A stretch of 64,000 nt of DNA from Sphingomonas sp. SUN019 (GCF_024758705.1 NZ_CP096971.1:3191501-3255500), one strand, 5' to 3'. Positions 46,543 through 58,377 are shown, numbered from the stretch's first letter. Translations and numbers: made by a program. The notes: generated by a model from the letters alone, not told the origin.

Positions 46543-48337
46543 GATTTCTCGCCCTGATCGCTGCGCTGGCCGCCACTCCCGCCGCCGCGCAGGACTATCG
46601 CGCGCGCCTGCCGCAGGACGAGGTCATCTATTTCGTGCTGCCCGACCGGTTCGAGAACGCCGACCCGGCGAACGACCGCGGCGGAATGTCCGGCGACCGG
46701 ATGCGCACCGGGTTCGATCCGGCGCACAAGGGCTTCTACCACGGCGGCGACCTGAAGGGGCTGACGAAGCGGTTGCCGTACCTGCAGGCGCTGGGCGCGA
46801 CCGCGATCTGGGTCGGGCCGATCTTCAAGAACAAGCCCGTGCAGGGCGGGCCGGGGCAGGAAAGCGCCGGGTACCACGGTTACTGGATCACCGATTTCAC
46901 GGCGGTCGACCCGCATTTCGGCACCGAAGCCGATTTCCGTGCGCTGGTCGATGCGGCGCACGCGCGCGGCATGAAGGTCTATATGGACATCATCGCCAAC
47001 CACACCGCCGACGTGATCCAGTACCGCGAATGCGTCGGCCAGCGCGACTGCGTGTACCGGTCGATCGCGGACTATCCGTATCAGCGCCGCGGCGGCGTGA
47101 GCGGAAAGGCGATCAATCCCGGATTTGCGGGCGATCAGGTCCGTACCGCGGAGAATTTCGCGAAGCTGACCGATCCCGCCTACGCCTACACGCCGTTCGT
47201 GCCGCCCGCCGAGGCGAACGTGAAGGTGCCCGCGTGGCTGAACGATGTGACGCTCTATCACAATCGCGGCGACACGACGTACCGCAACGAAAACTCGACG
47301 ATGGGCGATTTCGTCGGGCTGGACGATCTGATGACGGAGAATCCGCGCGTCGTTTCAGGGATGATAGACATCTTCGGCGGCTGGATCGACCGCTACGGGA
47401 TCGACGGTTTCCGCATCGACACCGCGCGCCATGTGAACCCCGAATTCTGGGCCTCGTTCGTCCCCGCGATGCAGGCGCGCGCCGCGGCGAAGGGCATCCC
47501 GCACTTCCACATCTTCGGCGAGGTGTCGGACCACGAAATCCGCCCGGCGAAGCTGGCGCAACACACCATCGTCGACAAACTGCCCGCCGTGCTCGATTTC
47601 TCGTTCCGGCAGGCGGTGGTGGAAACCGTCGCGGGGACCAAAGGCACCGATGCGTTCGAGGCGCTGTTCGACGGCGATGCAATCTATGCGAAAGGGTATG
47701 ACACCGCGCTGATCCTGCCGACCTTCACCGGCAACCACGACGACGGCCGATTCTCCACCTTCGTGCGCCGCGCGTTCCCGCAGGCGTCCGATGCCGAGGT
47801 GCTGGACCGCGTTCTGCTGTCCAACGCGATGCTGCTGACGCTGCGCGGCGTCCCGACGATCTATTCGGGCGACGAACAGGGCTTCGTCAGCGACGGCAAC
47901 GATCAGGACGCGCGAGAGGATATGTTCGCGAGCCAGGTCGCGACGTACAACGACAATCGTCTGCTCGGCACGTCGGCGACCACCGCGACCGCGAACTTCG
48001 GCCAGAAGAACCCGCTGTTCCGCCAGATCGCCGAATTGTCGCGGCTGCGGGTGAAGACCCCGGCGCTCACCCGCGGGCGGCAATTGCTGCGCGCGCGGGA
48101 GGAGACGCCCGGACTGCTGGCGATCTCGCGCTTCGACCCGACGACCGGTGGCGAGGTGCTGCTGGCATTCAACACTTCGACCGCGCCGCTGAAGCGTCAG
48201 GTGCAGGTCGAGGTCGGTTCGCAACGCTTCACCACGCTGGCGGGCAAGGGGTGCGCGACGCGCGCCGCCGCGCCGGGCAGCGTCACGATCACGCTTCCTC
48301 CCCTTGGCTACGCGGTATGCGCCGCGAAGGACGTCCA

Positions 48338-48341
<4 letters not shown>
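46539..48341 (+). CDS. Exported GH13 alpha-amylase / cyclomaltodextrinase
   Basis: 600-residue GH13 glycoside hydrolase with a signal peptide (MRFLALIAALAATPAAAQ), so it acts in the periplasm or outside. The four GH13 regions are intact: D150-IIANH, GFRIDTARH with nucleophile Asp294, HIFGEVSD with acid/base Glu328, and TFTGNHDDGR with Asp401. It is expected to trim alpha-glucans or maltodextrin brought in through the receptor. The start is GTG within the halogenase 1 stop, showing coupling. Its own stop overlaps the next GH13 start (GTGA). Confidence 0.9.
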
Positions 48342-49957
<1,616 letters not shown>

Positions 49958-49970
49958 GGGAGTGGTCGAC

Positions 49971-52052
49971 ATGAGGTTCCGGATTTCCGCCGCGCTGGCG
50001 CTCGCCGCGCTGACCGGCGTATCGTCCACCGCGATCGCGCAGACCGATCTGGCCAACAAGCCCGCCGCGAACGTGGTGGCGAAGGGCGCGTCGCCCGACG
50101 GCAAGATCACCGTCACGGTCGGGATCGATGGCGACGGCCGCCCCAGCTATGCGGTGCAGCGCGGCGGCAAGCCGCTGCTGACCGACAGCCGCCTGGGCTT
50201 CATGTTCACCGACGCGCCGAAGATCGAGCGCGGTCTGGAACTGGCGGGGACGAAGCGCGACCGCGCCGATACGACTTGGACCCAGCCGTATGGCGAATGG
50301 AAGACGATCCGTGACAAGCACAACGAACTGACCGTCACGTTTCGCGAAAAGGCGAACCTGAAACGCGAGATGGCGGTGACGTTCCGCATCTTCGACGACG
50401 GCGTCGGCTTCCGCTACACGCTGCCGAAGCAGGCGAACCTGACGCAGGCCAACATCGCCGAGGAGCTGACGCAATTCGCCATCGCCGAACCCGGCACCGC
50501 GTGGTGGAAGCCTGCGTTCGAATGGAATCGTGAGGAATATCTCTACAACAAGACGCCGCTGGATGCGGTCGGCACCGCGCAGACCGTGATGACCGTGAAG
50601 CTGGCCAGCGGCACGCACCTCGCGCTGCACGAGGCCGCGCTGGTCGATTATTCGGCGATGAATCTCGCGCGCGGCGAAGGCACGACGTTCCGCGCCGCGC
50701 TGACGCCCGGCGCAGGCGCGCCGAAGGTCAGCCGCGCCGCGGGCTTCTCCACGCCGTGGCGGACGATCGCGATCGCCGACGATGCGCCCGGCCTGTACAT
50801 GAACCACATGATCCTGAATTTGAACGAGCCCAACAAATTGGGCGACGTCAGCTGGATCAAGCCGGGCAAGTTCGTCGGCGTGTGGTGGAACATGATCAAG
50901 GGCGACTGGTCGTGGGCGCGCGGGGCCAAGCACGGCGCGACCAACGCGCACGTCCGCCAGTATATCGACTTCGCCGCCGCGAACCGCATCCCCGGCGTGC
51001 TGGTGGAGGGGTGGAACGTCGGCTGGGACGGCGACTGGTTCGGCAACGGCAACGACATGAACTTCAGCCAGCCGACCGAGGATTTCGACGCGAATGGGCT
51101 GGCGGCCTATGCGAAATCGAAGGGCGTGTATCTGATCGGCCATCACGAAACAGGCGGTTCGGTCAGCAACTACGATCGGCAGCTCGACACCGCCTACAAA
51201 TTCGCCGCCGATCACGGTGAGCCGGTGGTGAAGACCGGCTACGTCACCGACGCCGGGCAGATCGAGCGCGTCGATCCCGACGGCAGCAAGCACCGCGAAT
51301 GGCATGAGGGGCAGTGGATGGTGAACCACCATCTGCGCGTCGTGCAGACCGCCGCGAAATATCGCGTCGGGGTGGATGCGCACGAACCGGTGAAGGACAC
51401 GGGCCTGCGCCGCACCTATCCCAACTGGCTGGCGCGAGAGGGCGGCCGGGGCATGGAATATAACGCTTGGCCGGGCAAGAACCCGCCCGAGCATGAGGCG
51501 AACATGGTCTTCACGCAGTTTCTGGGCGGGCCGATGGATTTCACCCCCGGCGTACTGAGCCTGACAGGGCAGGGCGGCAGCCCGATCCTATCGACGATCG
51601 CGAAGCAGCTGGCGCTCTACGTCGTGCTCTATTCGCCGGTCGTGATGGCGGCGGACACGCCGGAGAATTACGCGAAATACCCCGCAGCATTCAAATTCAT
51701 CCGCGACGTGCCGACCGACTGGTCCGACACCCGCGCGCTGAACGGAGAGGTCGGCGATTATGCGACGATCGCGCGTAAGGACGCGAAGTCGAACGACTGG
51801 TATCTGGGCGCGGTCGGCGACGAACAGCCGCGCCAGTCGACCGTGACGCTCGACTTCCTCGACGCCGGGCGAAGCTACACCGCGGAAATCTATTGCGACG
51901 GCCCCGCAGCCGACTACCGCACCGACGCGCGGCATTCGATCACGATCGAGACTAAGCAGGTTCGGAAGGGCGACACGATGACGCTCTCGCTCGCGCCCGG
52001 CGGCGGGACGGCGGTGCGCTTCGTGGCGAGCGGCGGGAAGCGGCGGCGGTGA
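49971..52052 (+). CDS. susB: GH97 alpha-glucosidase (SusB-like)
   Basis: 693-residue GH97 enzyme with a signal peptide (MRFRISAALALAALTGVSST, then AIAQ), so periplasmic. The glutamates of the inverting subclass are present: GHHETGG (Glu393), DAHEPVKDTG (Glu472), AREGG (Glu490) and GMEYNAW (Glu496). The spacings 472-490-496 match those of Bacteroides SusB (508-526-532). It is a Ca-dependent exo-alpha-glucosidase of maltodextrins. It is preceded by AAGGGAGTGG. A long palindromic element follows. Confidence 0.92.
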   Translation: MRFRISAALALAALTGVSSTAIAQTDLANKPAANVVAKGASPDGKITVTVGIDGDGRPSYAVQRGGKPLLTDSRLGFMFTDAPKIERGLELAGTKRDRADTTWTQPYGEWKTIRDKHNELTVTFREKANLKREMAVTFRIFDDGVGFRYTLPKQANLTQANIAEELTQFAIAEPGTAWWKPAFEWNREEYLYNKTPLDAVGTAQTVMTVKLASGTHLALHEAALVDYSAMNLARGEGTTFRAALTPGAGAPKVSRAAGFSTPWRTIAIADDAPGLYMNHMILNLNEPNKLGDVSWIKPGKFVGVWWNMIKGDWSWARGAKHGATNAHVRQYIDFAAANRIPGVLVEGWNVGWDGDWFGNGNDMNFSQPTEDFDANGLAAYAKSKGVYLIGHHETGGSVSNYDRQLDTAYKFAADHGEPVVKTGYVTDAGQIERVDPDGSKHREWHEGQWMVNHHLRVVQTAAKYRVGVDAHEPVKDTGLRRTYPNWLAREGGRGMEYNAWPGKNPPEHEANMVFTQFLGGPMDFTPGVLSLTGQGGSPILSTIAKQLALYVVLYSPVVMAADTPENYAKYPAAFKFIRDVPTDWSDTRALNGEVGDYATIARKDAKSNDWYLGAVGDEQPRQSTVTLDFLDAGRSYTAEIYCDGPAADYRTDARHSITIETKQVRKGDTMTLSLAPGGGTAVRFVASGGKRRR

Positions 52053-52061
52053 TTTCGCGCA

Positions 52062-52166
52062 CCACCCCGGCGAACGCCGGGGCCCAGTTGCACAGGTTTG
52101 CGTTGGAGGGCGTCGAACGCGCCAATCGAGTTCGCGGCGACTGGGCCCCGGCGTTCGCCGGGGTGG
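52062..52166. repeat. Class C palindromic element between GH97 and halogenase 2
   Basis: Two perfect 27-base inverted arms (52062-52088 and 52140-52166), beginning CCACCCCGGCGAACGCCGGG and its complement, about 51 bases apart. Each arm contains its own CCCCGGCG/CGCCGGGG hairpin. It interrupts the otherwise coupled operon and could uncouple expression of halogenase 2 and the sugar transporter. Confidence 0.9.
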
Positions 52167-52176
52167 AGCTTGGGAG

Positions 52177-53661
52177 ATGGGCGGCATGACCCCCTCGATC
52201 GTCATCCTCGGCGGCGGGACCGCCGGATGGATGGCGGCGTGCCTGATGGCGAAGGCGTGGCCCGCCTCGACCATCACCGTGATCGAAAGCCCCGACATCG
52301 GCATCGTCGGTGTGGGGGAGGGATCGACCCCGCAACTGCGCGCTTTCTTCCGCACGCTCGGCATCGCGGAGGCCGACTGGATGCCCGCGGCGAACGCGAC
52401 CTACAAGGTCGGGATCGAGTTTCGCGGCTGGTCCGACGCGAGCGGATACGATCGTTACTTCCACCCCTTCGCCAGCGATGTGGACGTGCATACCGAAGGC
52501 GCGTTCCACGCCGCGCATCACGCACGCCGCACCGGGCATGACGTGCCCGCGCACCCCGACCGCTTCTTCCTCAACACCCGTCTCGCCCGCGAAGGCCTCG
52601 GGCCGATCGCGGCGGAGACGTTCCCGTTCGACGCGGCTTACGGCTATCATTTCGACGCGCATCTGGTCGGCGCGGTGCTGCGCGAACACGCGATCGGACG
52701 CGGCGTGCGTCACCTCCCGCGCACCGTTGTGCACACATCGGTCGATGAGAGTGGCAACATCCGCAAACTTTCGCTGGGTGACGAAGAGGTGAGTGCCGAC
52801 ATATTCGTCGACTGCAGCGGCTTCCGCTCCGTCCTCGCGCAACAGGCGTTGGGCGTGCCCTTCGTCAACTTCGGCGAAAACCTGTTCAACGATCGCGCCG
52901 TCGTGATGCCCACCTCCGCGGAGGCCGCGACGAAGCCCTACACCACTGCCACCGCCATGAAGAACGGCTGGGTGTGGGACATTCCGCTGACCTCGCGCAC
53001 CGGCAACGGCTACGTATACTCCTCGCGCTACTGCGATCCCGACGGAGCCGAAGCCGAACTCCGCGCCCACCTCGGCGTCGGCGACGACGGCACCGCGCGG
53101 CACCTGGAGATGAAGGTCGGCCGCGTCGCCGATACGTGGCGTGGCAATTGCCTCGCGGTTGGGCTGGCGCAGGGCTTCATCGAACCGCTGGAGGCGACTG
53201 CGCTGCACATCGTGCAGGCGACGGTCGAGGGCTTCATCGAAAGTTACGAGGACGGCGGCTTCACCCCCGAACATCGCAGCACCTTCAACGCCACGATCGC
53301 GCGCCGGTACGAAGGAATCCGCGATTACATCGTCGCGCATTACCGCATGAACCAGCGCACCGATACGCCATACTGGTGCGATAATGCCGCGCACGACCGG
53401 CTCTCGGATTCGCTCAAGTCACTGATGACCGCATGGTTCACCGGCCGCGACCTGACCGCGGAGATCGCGCATCAGGACATCGCGCGTTACTACGCGCCGC
53501 TGTCATGGGGCTGCCTGTTCGCGGGTTACGGCACGTTCCCCAACGCCGCCCGCCTTCGCCCCGCCGACGTGTCAAGCGACGGGATCGACGACTTCCTGCG
53601 CCGCTGCGCGCTGAATTTCACCCCGCATGACGCGCTGCTCGCGACCAAGGAATCCGCATGA
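52177..53661 (+). CDS. Flavin-dependent halogenase 2 (tryptophan-halogenase family)
   Basis: 494-residue paralogue of halogenase 1, only moderately similar. It keeps the FAD motif ILGGGTAGW, GVGEGSTP, the lysine Lys77 (ATYKVGIEFRGW), GWVWDIPLTSRTGNG with the WxWxIP signature, and FIEPLEATALH with the catalytic glutamate. It is thus expected to be active, with a different substrate pocket. Two in-frame ATGs nine bases apart both have a GGAG nine bases upstream, so the exact start is open. Its stop overlaps the MFS start by four bases. Confidence 0.87.
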   Translation: MGGMTPSIVILGGGTAGWMAACLMAKAWPASTITVIESPDIGIVGVGEGSTPQLRAFFRTLGIAEADWMPAANATYKVGIEFRGWSDASGYDRYFHPFASDVDVHTEGAFHAAHHARRTGHDVPAHPDRFFLNTRLAREGLGPIAAETFPFDAAYGYHFDAHLVGAVLREHAIGRGVRHLPRTVVHTSVDESGNIRKLSLGDEEVSADIFVDCSGFRSVLAQQALGVPFVNFGENLFNDRAVVMPTSAEAATKPYTTATAMKNGWVWDIPLTSRTGNGYVYSSRYCDPDGAEAELRAHLGVGDDGTARHLEMKVGRVADTWRGNCLAVGLAQGFIEPLEATALHIVQATVEGFIESYEDGGFTPEHRSTFNATIARRYEGIRDYIVAHYRMNQRTDTPYWCDNAAHDRLSDSLKSLMTAWFTGRDLTAEIAHQDIARYYAPLSWGCLFAGYGTFPNAARLRPADVSSDGIDDFLRRCALNFTPHDALLATKESA

Positions 53662-55145
53662 ACGCCCCCGTCACGCTCGGCCGTCCGCGGCAATCCCTTG
53701 CGGGACTGTGGAACATCAGTTTCGGGTTTTTCGGCATCCAGATCGGCTTCGCGCTGCAGAATGCGAACATGAGCCGCATCTTCCAGTCGCTCGGCGAGAG
53801 CCTCGACGATCTGGCGGTATTGTGGATCGCCGCGCCGCTGACCGGGCTGCTCGTCCAGCCGATCATCGGCCATTACAGCGACCGGACGTGGGGACGGTTC
53901 GGGCGGCGGCGGCCGTATTTCTTTGCCGGCGCGGTACTCGCCGCGCTGGCGCTTTTCGGGATGCCGAATGCGCCGACCCTGTTCGCGGCGGCGCTGATGC
54001 TGTGGATGCTCGATGCGTCGCTCAACATCTCGATGGAGCCCTTCCGCGCCTTCGTCGGCGATATGCTCGACAAGGATCAGCATACGGCGGGCTATGCGTT
54101 GCAGACCGCGTTCATCGGCGCGGGCGCGGTGGTGGGGTCGGCGACGCCGTGGCTGCTCGACCGGTTCGGCGTGACGAATGTCGCGGCTGAAGGCGTGCCG
54201 GATACGGTGCGCTGGAGCTTCTACATCGGCGGCGCGGCGCTGTTCGCGTCGGTGATGTGGACCGTGCTGACGACGAAGGAATATTCGCCCGCCGAACTGG
54301 CCGCGTTCGAGGGGCGCGATGCGAAGGCCGCTGCGCCGCCAGCGCCGCCATCGTCCACCGCGACCGGCCTTGCCTGGATCGCAGCGGGCTTGGCGATTGC
54401 GGGTGTCGTCGCGGTTGCCGGGCTGGAGAAGGAACTATACCTGCTCGGCGTCCTGGTCGCGGCCTATGGCGTCGCGCGGCTCGGCGCGATCGCGCTCCAT
54501 GCACGCGGGCGTCACGACAATCTGCTGACCAACATCGTCGGCGATTTCGCGGGCATGCCGCCGGTGATGAAGCGGCTCGCGCTGGTCCAGTTCTTCAGCT
54601 GGTCGGCGCTGTTCATCATGTGGATCTATACCACCCCGGTAGTCGCGCAGTACGCGTTCGGCTCAGTCGATCCGGCGAGCGCGGCGTACAATGCGGGGGG
54701 CAATTGGACCGGCATCCTGTTCGCCGCCTACAACGGCGTCGCGGCGCTGGCGGCGCTGTTCGTGCTGCAGCCGCTCGCGCGCCGCTTCGGCAAGGCGCGG
54801 ACGCATATCGTCGCGCTGGTGCTGGGCGCGGCGGGTTTCGCATCTTTCCTGGTCGTGCGCGATCCGTATTGGCTGCTGGTGTCGGAGATCGGCATCGGCA
54901 TCGCCTGGGCCTCGATCCTCGCCATGCCCTATGCGATTCTGGCGTCCAGCCTGCCGCAATCCAAGCTCGGCATCTACATGGGGTTGTTCAACGTCTTCGT
55001 CGTGATCCCGCAATTGCTGGTCGCGACCGTGATGGGCACGATCGTGCGACATTTCTTCCCGACCGAGCCGGTGTGGACGATGGCGTTCGCGGCGGTGGTG
55101 ATGCTGGCGGCCGCGGCGGCGATGACGCGGGTGAAGGTGGACTGA
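53658..55145 (+). CDS. MFS sugar transporter (SLC45/maltose-type)
   Basis: 495-residue major facilitator protein with twelve predicted helices. It resembles the SLC45/sucrose-maltose transporter group: LWNISFGFFGIQIGFALQNA near the start, then PIIGHYSDRTWGRFGRRRPY, the GxxSDRxxGRxGRRRP loop typical of these transporters. The second half contains ARRFGKARTHIVALVLGA. It probably imports maltose or maltodextrin to the cytoplasmic GH13 alpha-glucosidase. The ATG overlaps the halogenase 2 stop. It is the last gene of the locus. Confidence 0.88.
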   Translation: MNAPVTLGRPRQSLAGLWNISFGFFGIQIGFALQNANMSRIFQSLGESLDDLAVLWIAAPLTGLLVQPIIGHYSDRTWGRFGRRRPYFFAGAVLAALALFGMPNAPTLFAAALMLWMLDASLNISMEPFRAFVGDMLDKDQHTAGYALQTAFIGAGAVVGSATPWLLDRFGVTNVAAEGVPDTVRWSFYIGGAALFASVMWTVLTTKEYSPAELAAFEGRDAKAAAPPAPPSSTATGLAWIAAGLAIAGVVAVAGLEKELYLLGVLVAAYGVARLGAIALHARGRHDNLLTNIVGDFAGMPPVMKRLALVQFFSWSALFIMWIYTTPVVAQYAFGSVDPASAAYNAGGNWTGILFAAYNGVAALAALFVLQPLARRFGKARTHIVALVLGAAGFASFLVVRDPYWLLVSEIGIGIAWASILAMPYAILASSLPQSKLGIYMGLFNVFVVIPQLLVATVMGTIVRHFFPTEPVWTMAFAAVVMLAAAAAMTRVKVD

Positions 55146-55151
55146 TTCTAA

Positions 55152-55178
55152 AATTCCTCCCCGTGCCGGGGAGGAATT
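55152..55178. terminator. Class A short palindrome between convergent genes
   Basis: AATTCCTCCCCG-TGC-CGGGGAGGAATT is a perfect 12-base stem with a 3-base loop. It is the outer hairpin of the class A element standing alone, directly between the ends of the MFS gene and the GMC oxidoreductase gene, where it can stop both transcripts. Confidence 0.8.
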
Positions 55179-55181
55179 ACG

Positions 55182-56789
55182 CTAAGCGGTCACCACCTGC
55201 CGCTCCCGTATCATGTCTGCGGCTTTCTCCGCGATCATGATCGTCGGGGCGTTGGTATTCGATCCCACCAGCGTCGGCATCACCGACGCATCGACCACGC
55301 GCAGGCCGTCCAGCCCGCGCACGCGCAGCCGTTCGTCGACCACCGCCATCGTGTCGCCGTCCGCGCCCATCTTGCAGGTGCCGACCGGGTGGTAGATCGT
55401 CTCGGCGGTCGCGCGGACCCAGGCGTCGATCTGTGCGTCGGTCTGGATATCGCGGCCCGGCGCGAGTTCATCGCCGCGATAAGGATCGAGCGCCACTTGG
55501 CTCGCCACGTCGCGGCCGATCTTGACGCATTCGCGCATCACGCGGCGGTCCACCTCGCTCGCCAGATAGTTCGCGTAGATCAACGGATCGGCCAGCGGAT
55601 CGCCCGAGGCGATGCCGATCCGCCCGCGACTTTCGGGGCGCAGTTGGCACAAATGGAAAGAGAAGCCGTCCTCCTTCACGCGCACCTTGCCGTGGTCGCG
55701 CATGATCGCCAGCACGCCGTGGATCTGCACGTCGGGCCGCGACAGTCCCTCGCGCGAACACACGAACGCGCCGCTTTCCAGGAATTGCTGCCGTCCGAGC
55801 CCAGTCCCGCGCGTCAGATATTCGAGGCCGACCTTTAACTGCCGCAACCCCTTCGTCGCGGAGAAGGCGGTGGTCAGTCCCCGCGCGCGCCAGCTCAGAA
55901 TGATGTCCAGGTGATCCTGCAGATTTTCCCCGACGCCGGGCAGGTCATGGACCGGCTGAACCCCCGCCGCACGCAAGCGATCCGCAGCGCCGATCCCCGA
56001 CAATTGCAGGATATGCGGCGATTGCACCGCACCCGCACATAGCAACGCCTCGCCCGAAACCTCGGCGCGTTCCAGCTTCTTGCCGGTGACATATTCGACC
56101 GCCCGGACGCGCCCGCGGCTGACGACGATCCTTGTCGTCCGCGCGTCGGTGACGATGGTCAGGTTCGCGCGCGTCTCGACCGGCCGCAGATACGCCGCCG
56201 CGGTCGACCAGCGCTGGCCGTTCGAGATCGTCAAATCGTAGCGCCCGAACCCCTCCTGTTGCGCGCCATTGAAGTCGGGCGTCACCGGATACCCCGCCTG
56301 CCGCCCGGCCTCGATCAGCGCATCGTGGAACGGGCTGTCGCTTTCGCCCGCCGACACGCGCAACGGCCCCTCCGCTCCGTGCAGATCGCCGCCGCGATGA
56401 TGCCCCTCCAGCTTGCGGAAGTAGGGAAGCACGTCGTCCCACGACCAGCCACTCAGCCCCATCTGCCGCCATTCGTCGAAGTCCTGCGGGTGCCCGCGGG
56501 TATAGACCATGCCGTTGATCGACGACGATCCGCCCAGTCCCTTGCCGCGCGGCCACCACAGGCGGCGCTGGTCCATGTGCGGCTCGGCCTCGGTCCAGAA
56601 GCCCCAATTATGCTTGCCCTTCGCCTTGATCAGATTGCCGACGCCCGCCGGCATCCGCACCAGCATCTCCTTGTTCGCGCCGCCCGCCTCCAGCAGGCAG
56701 ACGCTGACCGCGGGGTCTTCGGACAGCCGCGCGGCCAGCGTACACCCGGCCGAACCGCCGCCGATGATGACGTAATCGTAACCGGGCAT
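55182..56789 (-). CDS. GMC-family oxidoreductase (choline/alcohol dehydrogenase-like)
   Basis: 535-residue FAD enzyme of the glucose-methanol-choline family. The dinucleotide motif is DYVIIGGGSAGCTLAARLSE at the N-terminus. Family signatures include WPRGKGLGGSSSINGMVYTRG, LLCAGAVQSPHILQLSGIG and the C-terminal HPVGTCKMGADGD with the catalytic His region. It oxidises an alcohol; the substrate is unknown. AGAGAAG precedes the ATG. It lies in the TetR-controlled minus-strand arm with the quinone-oxidoreductase gene, 25 bases away. Confidence 0.9.
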   Translation of the reverse strand: MPGYDYVIIGGGSAGCTLAARLSEDPAVSVCLLEAGGANKEMLVRMPAGVGNLIKAKGKHNWGFWTEAEPHMDQRRLWWPRGKGLGGSSSINGMVYTRGHPQDFDEWRQMGLSGWSWDDVLPYFRKLEGHHRGGDLHGAEGPLRVSAGESDSPFHDALIEAGRQAGYPVTPDFNGAQQEGFGRYDLTISNGQRWSTAAAYLRPVETRANLTIVTDARTTRIVVSRGRVRAVEYVTGKKLERAEVSGEALLCAGAVQSPHILQLSGIGAADRLRAAGVQPVHDLPGVGENLQDHLDIILSWRARGLTTAFSATKGLRQLKVGLEYLTRGTGLGRQQFLESGAFVCSREGLSRPDVQIHGVLAIMRDHGKVRVKEDGFSFHLCQLRPESRGRIGIASGDPLADPLIYANYLASEVDRRVMRECVKIGRDVASQVALDPYRGDELAPGRDIQTDAQIDAWVRATAETIYHPVGTCKMGADGDTMAVVDERLRVRGLDGLRVVDASVMPTLVGSNTNAPTIMIAEKAADMIRERQVVTA

Positions 56790-56814
56790 TCTTCTCTCCA
56801 CTTTTCTCTTTATC

Positions 56815-57774
56815 TCACGGGACCAGCACAAGCTTCCCGACCATCTCGCTGTCCTGCATCGCCGCAAACGCGCTACGCCAATCCGCCAACGGATATTCGG
56901 CGTGCACGCGGGGGCGAATTTTCTTATCCTCCGCCAGCTTCCACACCGCCGCCAGATTCTCGCGGCCCTTGTCCGGGAACTGCCGCCCATATTCGCCCGC
57001 GCGCACGCCGACGACCGAGAAGCCCTTGATCAGCGGCATGTTGGTCGAAACCGTAGCGATCCTCCCGGAGGTAAACCCCACCACCAGCAAGCGCCCGCCG
57101 AACGCGATGCAGCGCGTCGATTCGTCGAACACGTCGCCGCCGACCGGATCGTAGATCACGTTCGCGCCGCCTCCGGTCAGATCCTTCACCGCCTCGCGAA
57201 AACCGGGCGCGGGGACGACCGCGTCGGGCGAATATTCGTCCATCACGACCGACAGTTTCTCCATCGATCGCGACGTGGCGATCACGCGGTAGCCGAGCGC
57301 CTTCGCCAGATCGACCGCGGCCAGTCCGACCCCTCCGGTCGCGCCGTGGACCAGCACCCATTCCTCCGGCTGCACTGCCGCCAGCCGCACCAGCGCGACG
57401 TAAGCTGTGAGATACGCCGTCCCTACGCTGGCGGCTTCGGCGAACGACAGATGCGCAGGCTTTCCGCGCACCGCGTCGGCATCGACCGCGACGATCTCCG
57501 CGAAACCGCCCAGCCGCGTGCCCGCGACCACCGCATCGCCCGCCGCAAAGCCGTCCCCCGCGATCACCTCGCCCGCAATCTCCATCCCAGGCGTGAACGG
57601 CAGGGGCGGCTTCAACTGATATTCGCCCTTCGTCATCAGCAGGTCGGGAAAGTTCAGCGACGCCGCCTTTACGTGGATCAGCACCTGACCCAGCTTCGCG
57701 ACTGGTTCCGGAACATCGGCCAATGCGGTGCCGGACAAATCGTCCGACAGCGCGGCGACGACGACCGCCTTCAT
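56815..57774 (-). CDS. Quinone oxidoreductase-like MDR enzyme
   Basis: 319-residue medium-chain dehydrogenase/reductase without the structural zinc loop. It has a GroES-like N-terminal half with AASLNFPDLLMTKGEYQ and PFTPGMEIAGEV, then the NADPH-binding LVHGATGGVGLAAVDLAKAL. It is of the QOR (NADPH:quinone reductase) group, often acting on enoyl compounds. The start ATG overlaps the TetR stop (ATGA), so it is coupled to the regulator. Confidence 0.88.
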   Translation of the reverse strand: MKAVVVAALSDDLSGTALADVPEPVAKLGQVLIHVKAASLNFPDLLMTKGEYQLKPPLPFTPGMEIAGEVIAGDGFAAGDAVVAGTRLGGFAEIVAVDADAVRGKPAHLSFAEAASVGTAYLTAYVALVRLAAVQPEEWVLVHGATGGVGLAAVDLAKALGYRVIATSRSMEKLSVVMDEYSPDAVVPAPGFREAVKDLTGGGANVIYDPVGGDVFDESTRCIAFGGRLLVVGFTSGRIATVSTNMPLIKGFSVVGVRAGEYGRQFPDKGRENLAAVWKLAEDKKIRPRVHAEYPLADWRSAFAAMQDSEMVGKLVLVP

Positions 57775-58352
57775 GCCGCCTTCGGTTTTGTCGCGAGTAT
57801 CCCGAGCAACGATTCGAACAGCGTCTCCATGTCGAGATGCGGCGCGTGGATCTTGCCGTGGCCCAGCATCATCAGCGCATAGGCGCGGATATCGGCCTCG
57901 CCGCGGTCGAAGCCCGCGTCCTCCAGGCAATCGCCGATGAAGCCGAGCAACTCCGCATCGTGCTTGTCCACCGCCAGCCGCGCGCGCGGGTCGCTTTCCG
58001 CCCAGGCGCGCATCGCGATGCCCAGCCGCGACAGGCCGCGCCGCCGTACCGTCTGCCCCAGCAGGCGGATGCGGTCGATCGGGTCGGGCGTCGCGCGTTT
58101 CAGCGACGCGACCATGTCGGCCACCTGCGTCTCCGCAAAATAGGTCGCGAGTCGCCCCTGATAGGCGTCGAAATCACCGAAATGATGATAGAAACTGCCC
58201 GTCGACACGCGCAGTTCGTCGGCCAGCGGGCGCAGTTTCAGCGCGCGCAGACCGCCGCGCCTAAGCAACGATTGCCCCGCCTCCAGCCAATCGCGCTGGG
58301 TGAGATCATTGCTGCGGGCGGGGGCTGCGGCAGTTGGGGTTACGCTTGACAT
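57771..58352 (-). CDS. TetR-family transcriptional regulator
   Basis: 193-residue TetR regulator. The DNA-binding part reads LEAGQSLLRRGGLRALKLRP followed by LADELRVSTGSFYHHFGDFDAYQGRL, a standard HTH. The remainder is a helical ligand-binding domain with an Arg-rich stretch and HDAELLGFIGDCLEDAGFD. It is divergent from the thiolase gene, with a palindromic site just upstream of its start, so it probably represses both arms until an acyl-CoA or similar ligand appears. An ATG four codons upstream is also possible and would lie over the operator. Confidence 0.86.
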   Translation of the reverse strand: MSSVTPTAAAPARSNDLTQRDWLEAGQSLLRRGGLRALKLRPLADELRVSTGSFYHHFGDFDAYQGRLATYFAETQVADMVASLKRATPDPIDRIRLLGQTVRRRGLSRLGIAMRAWAESDPRARLAVDKHDAELLGFIGDCLEDAGFDRGEADIRAYALMMLGHGKIHAPHLDMETLFESLLGILATKPKAA

Positions 58353-58361
58353 CGCTTCGAC

Positions 58362-58377
58362 CATAACGAAGGTTATG
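58362..58377. promoter_or_regulatory. Probable TetR operator
   Basis: CATAAC-GAAG-GTTATG is a perfect 6-base inverted repeat with a 4-base spacer, in the divergent region between the TetR gene and the thiolase gene. Size and symmetry fit a TetR-family operator, and its position at the edge of the regulator 5' end allows autoregulation. Confidence 0.65.
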
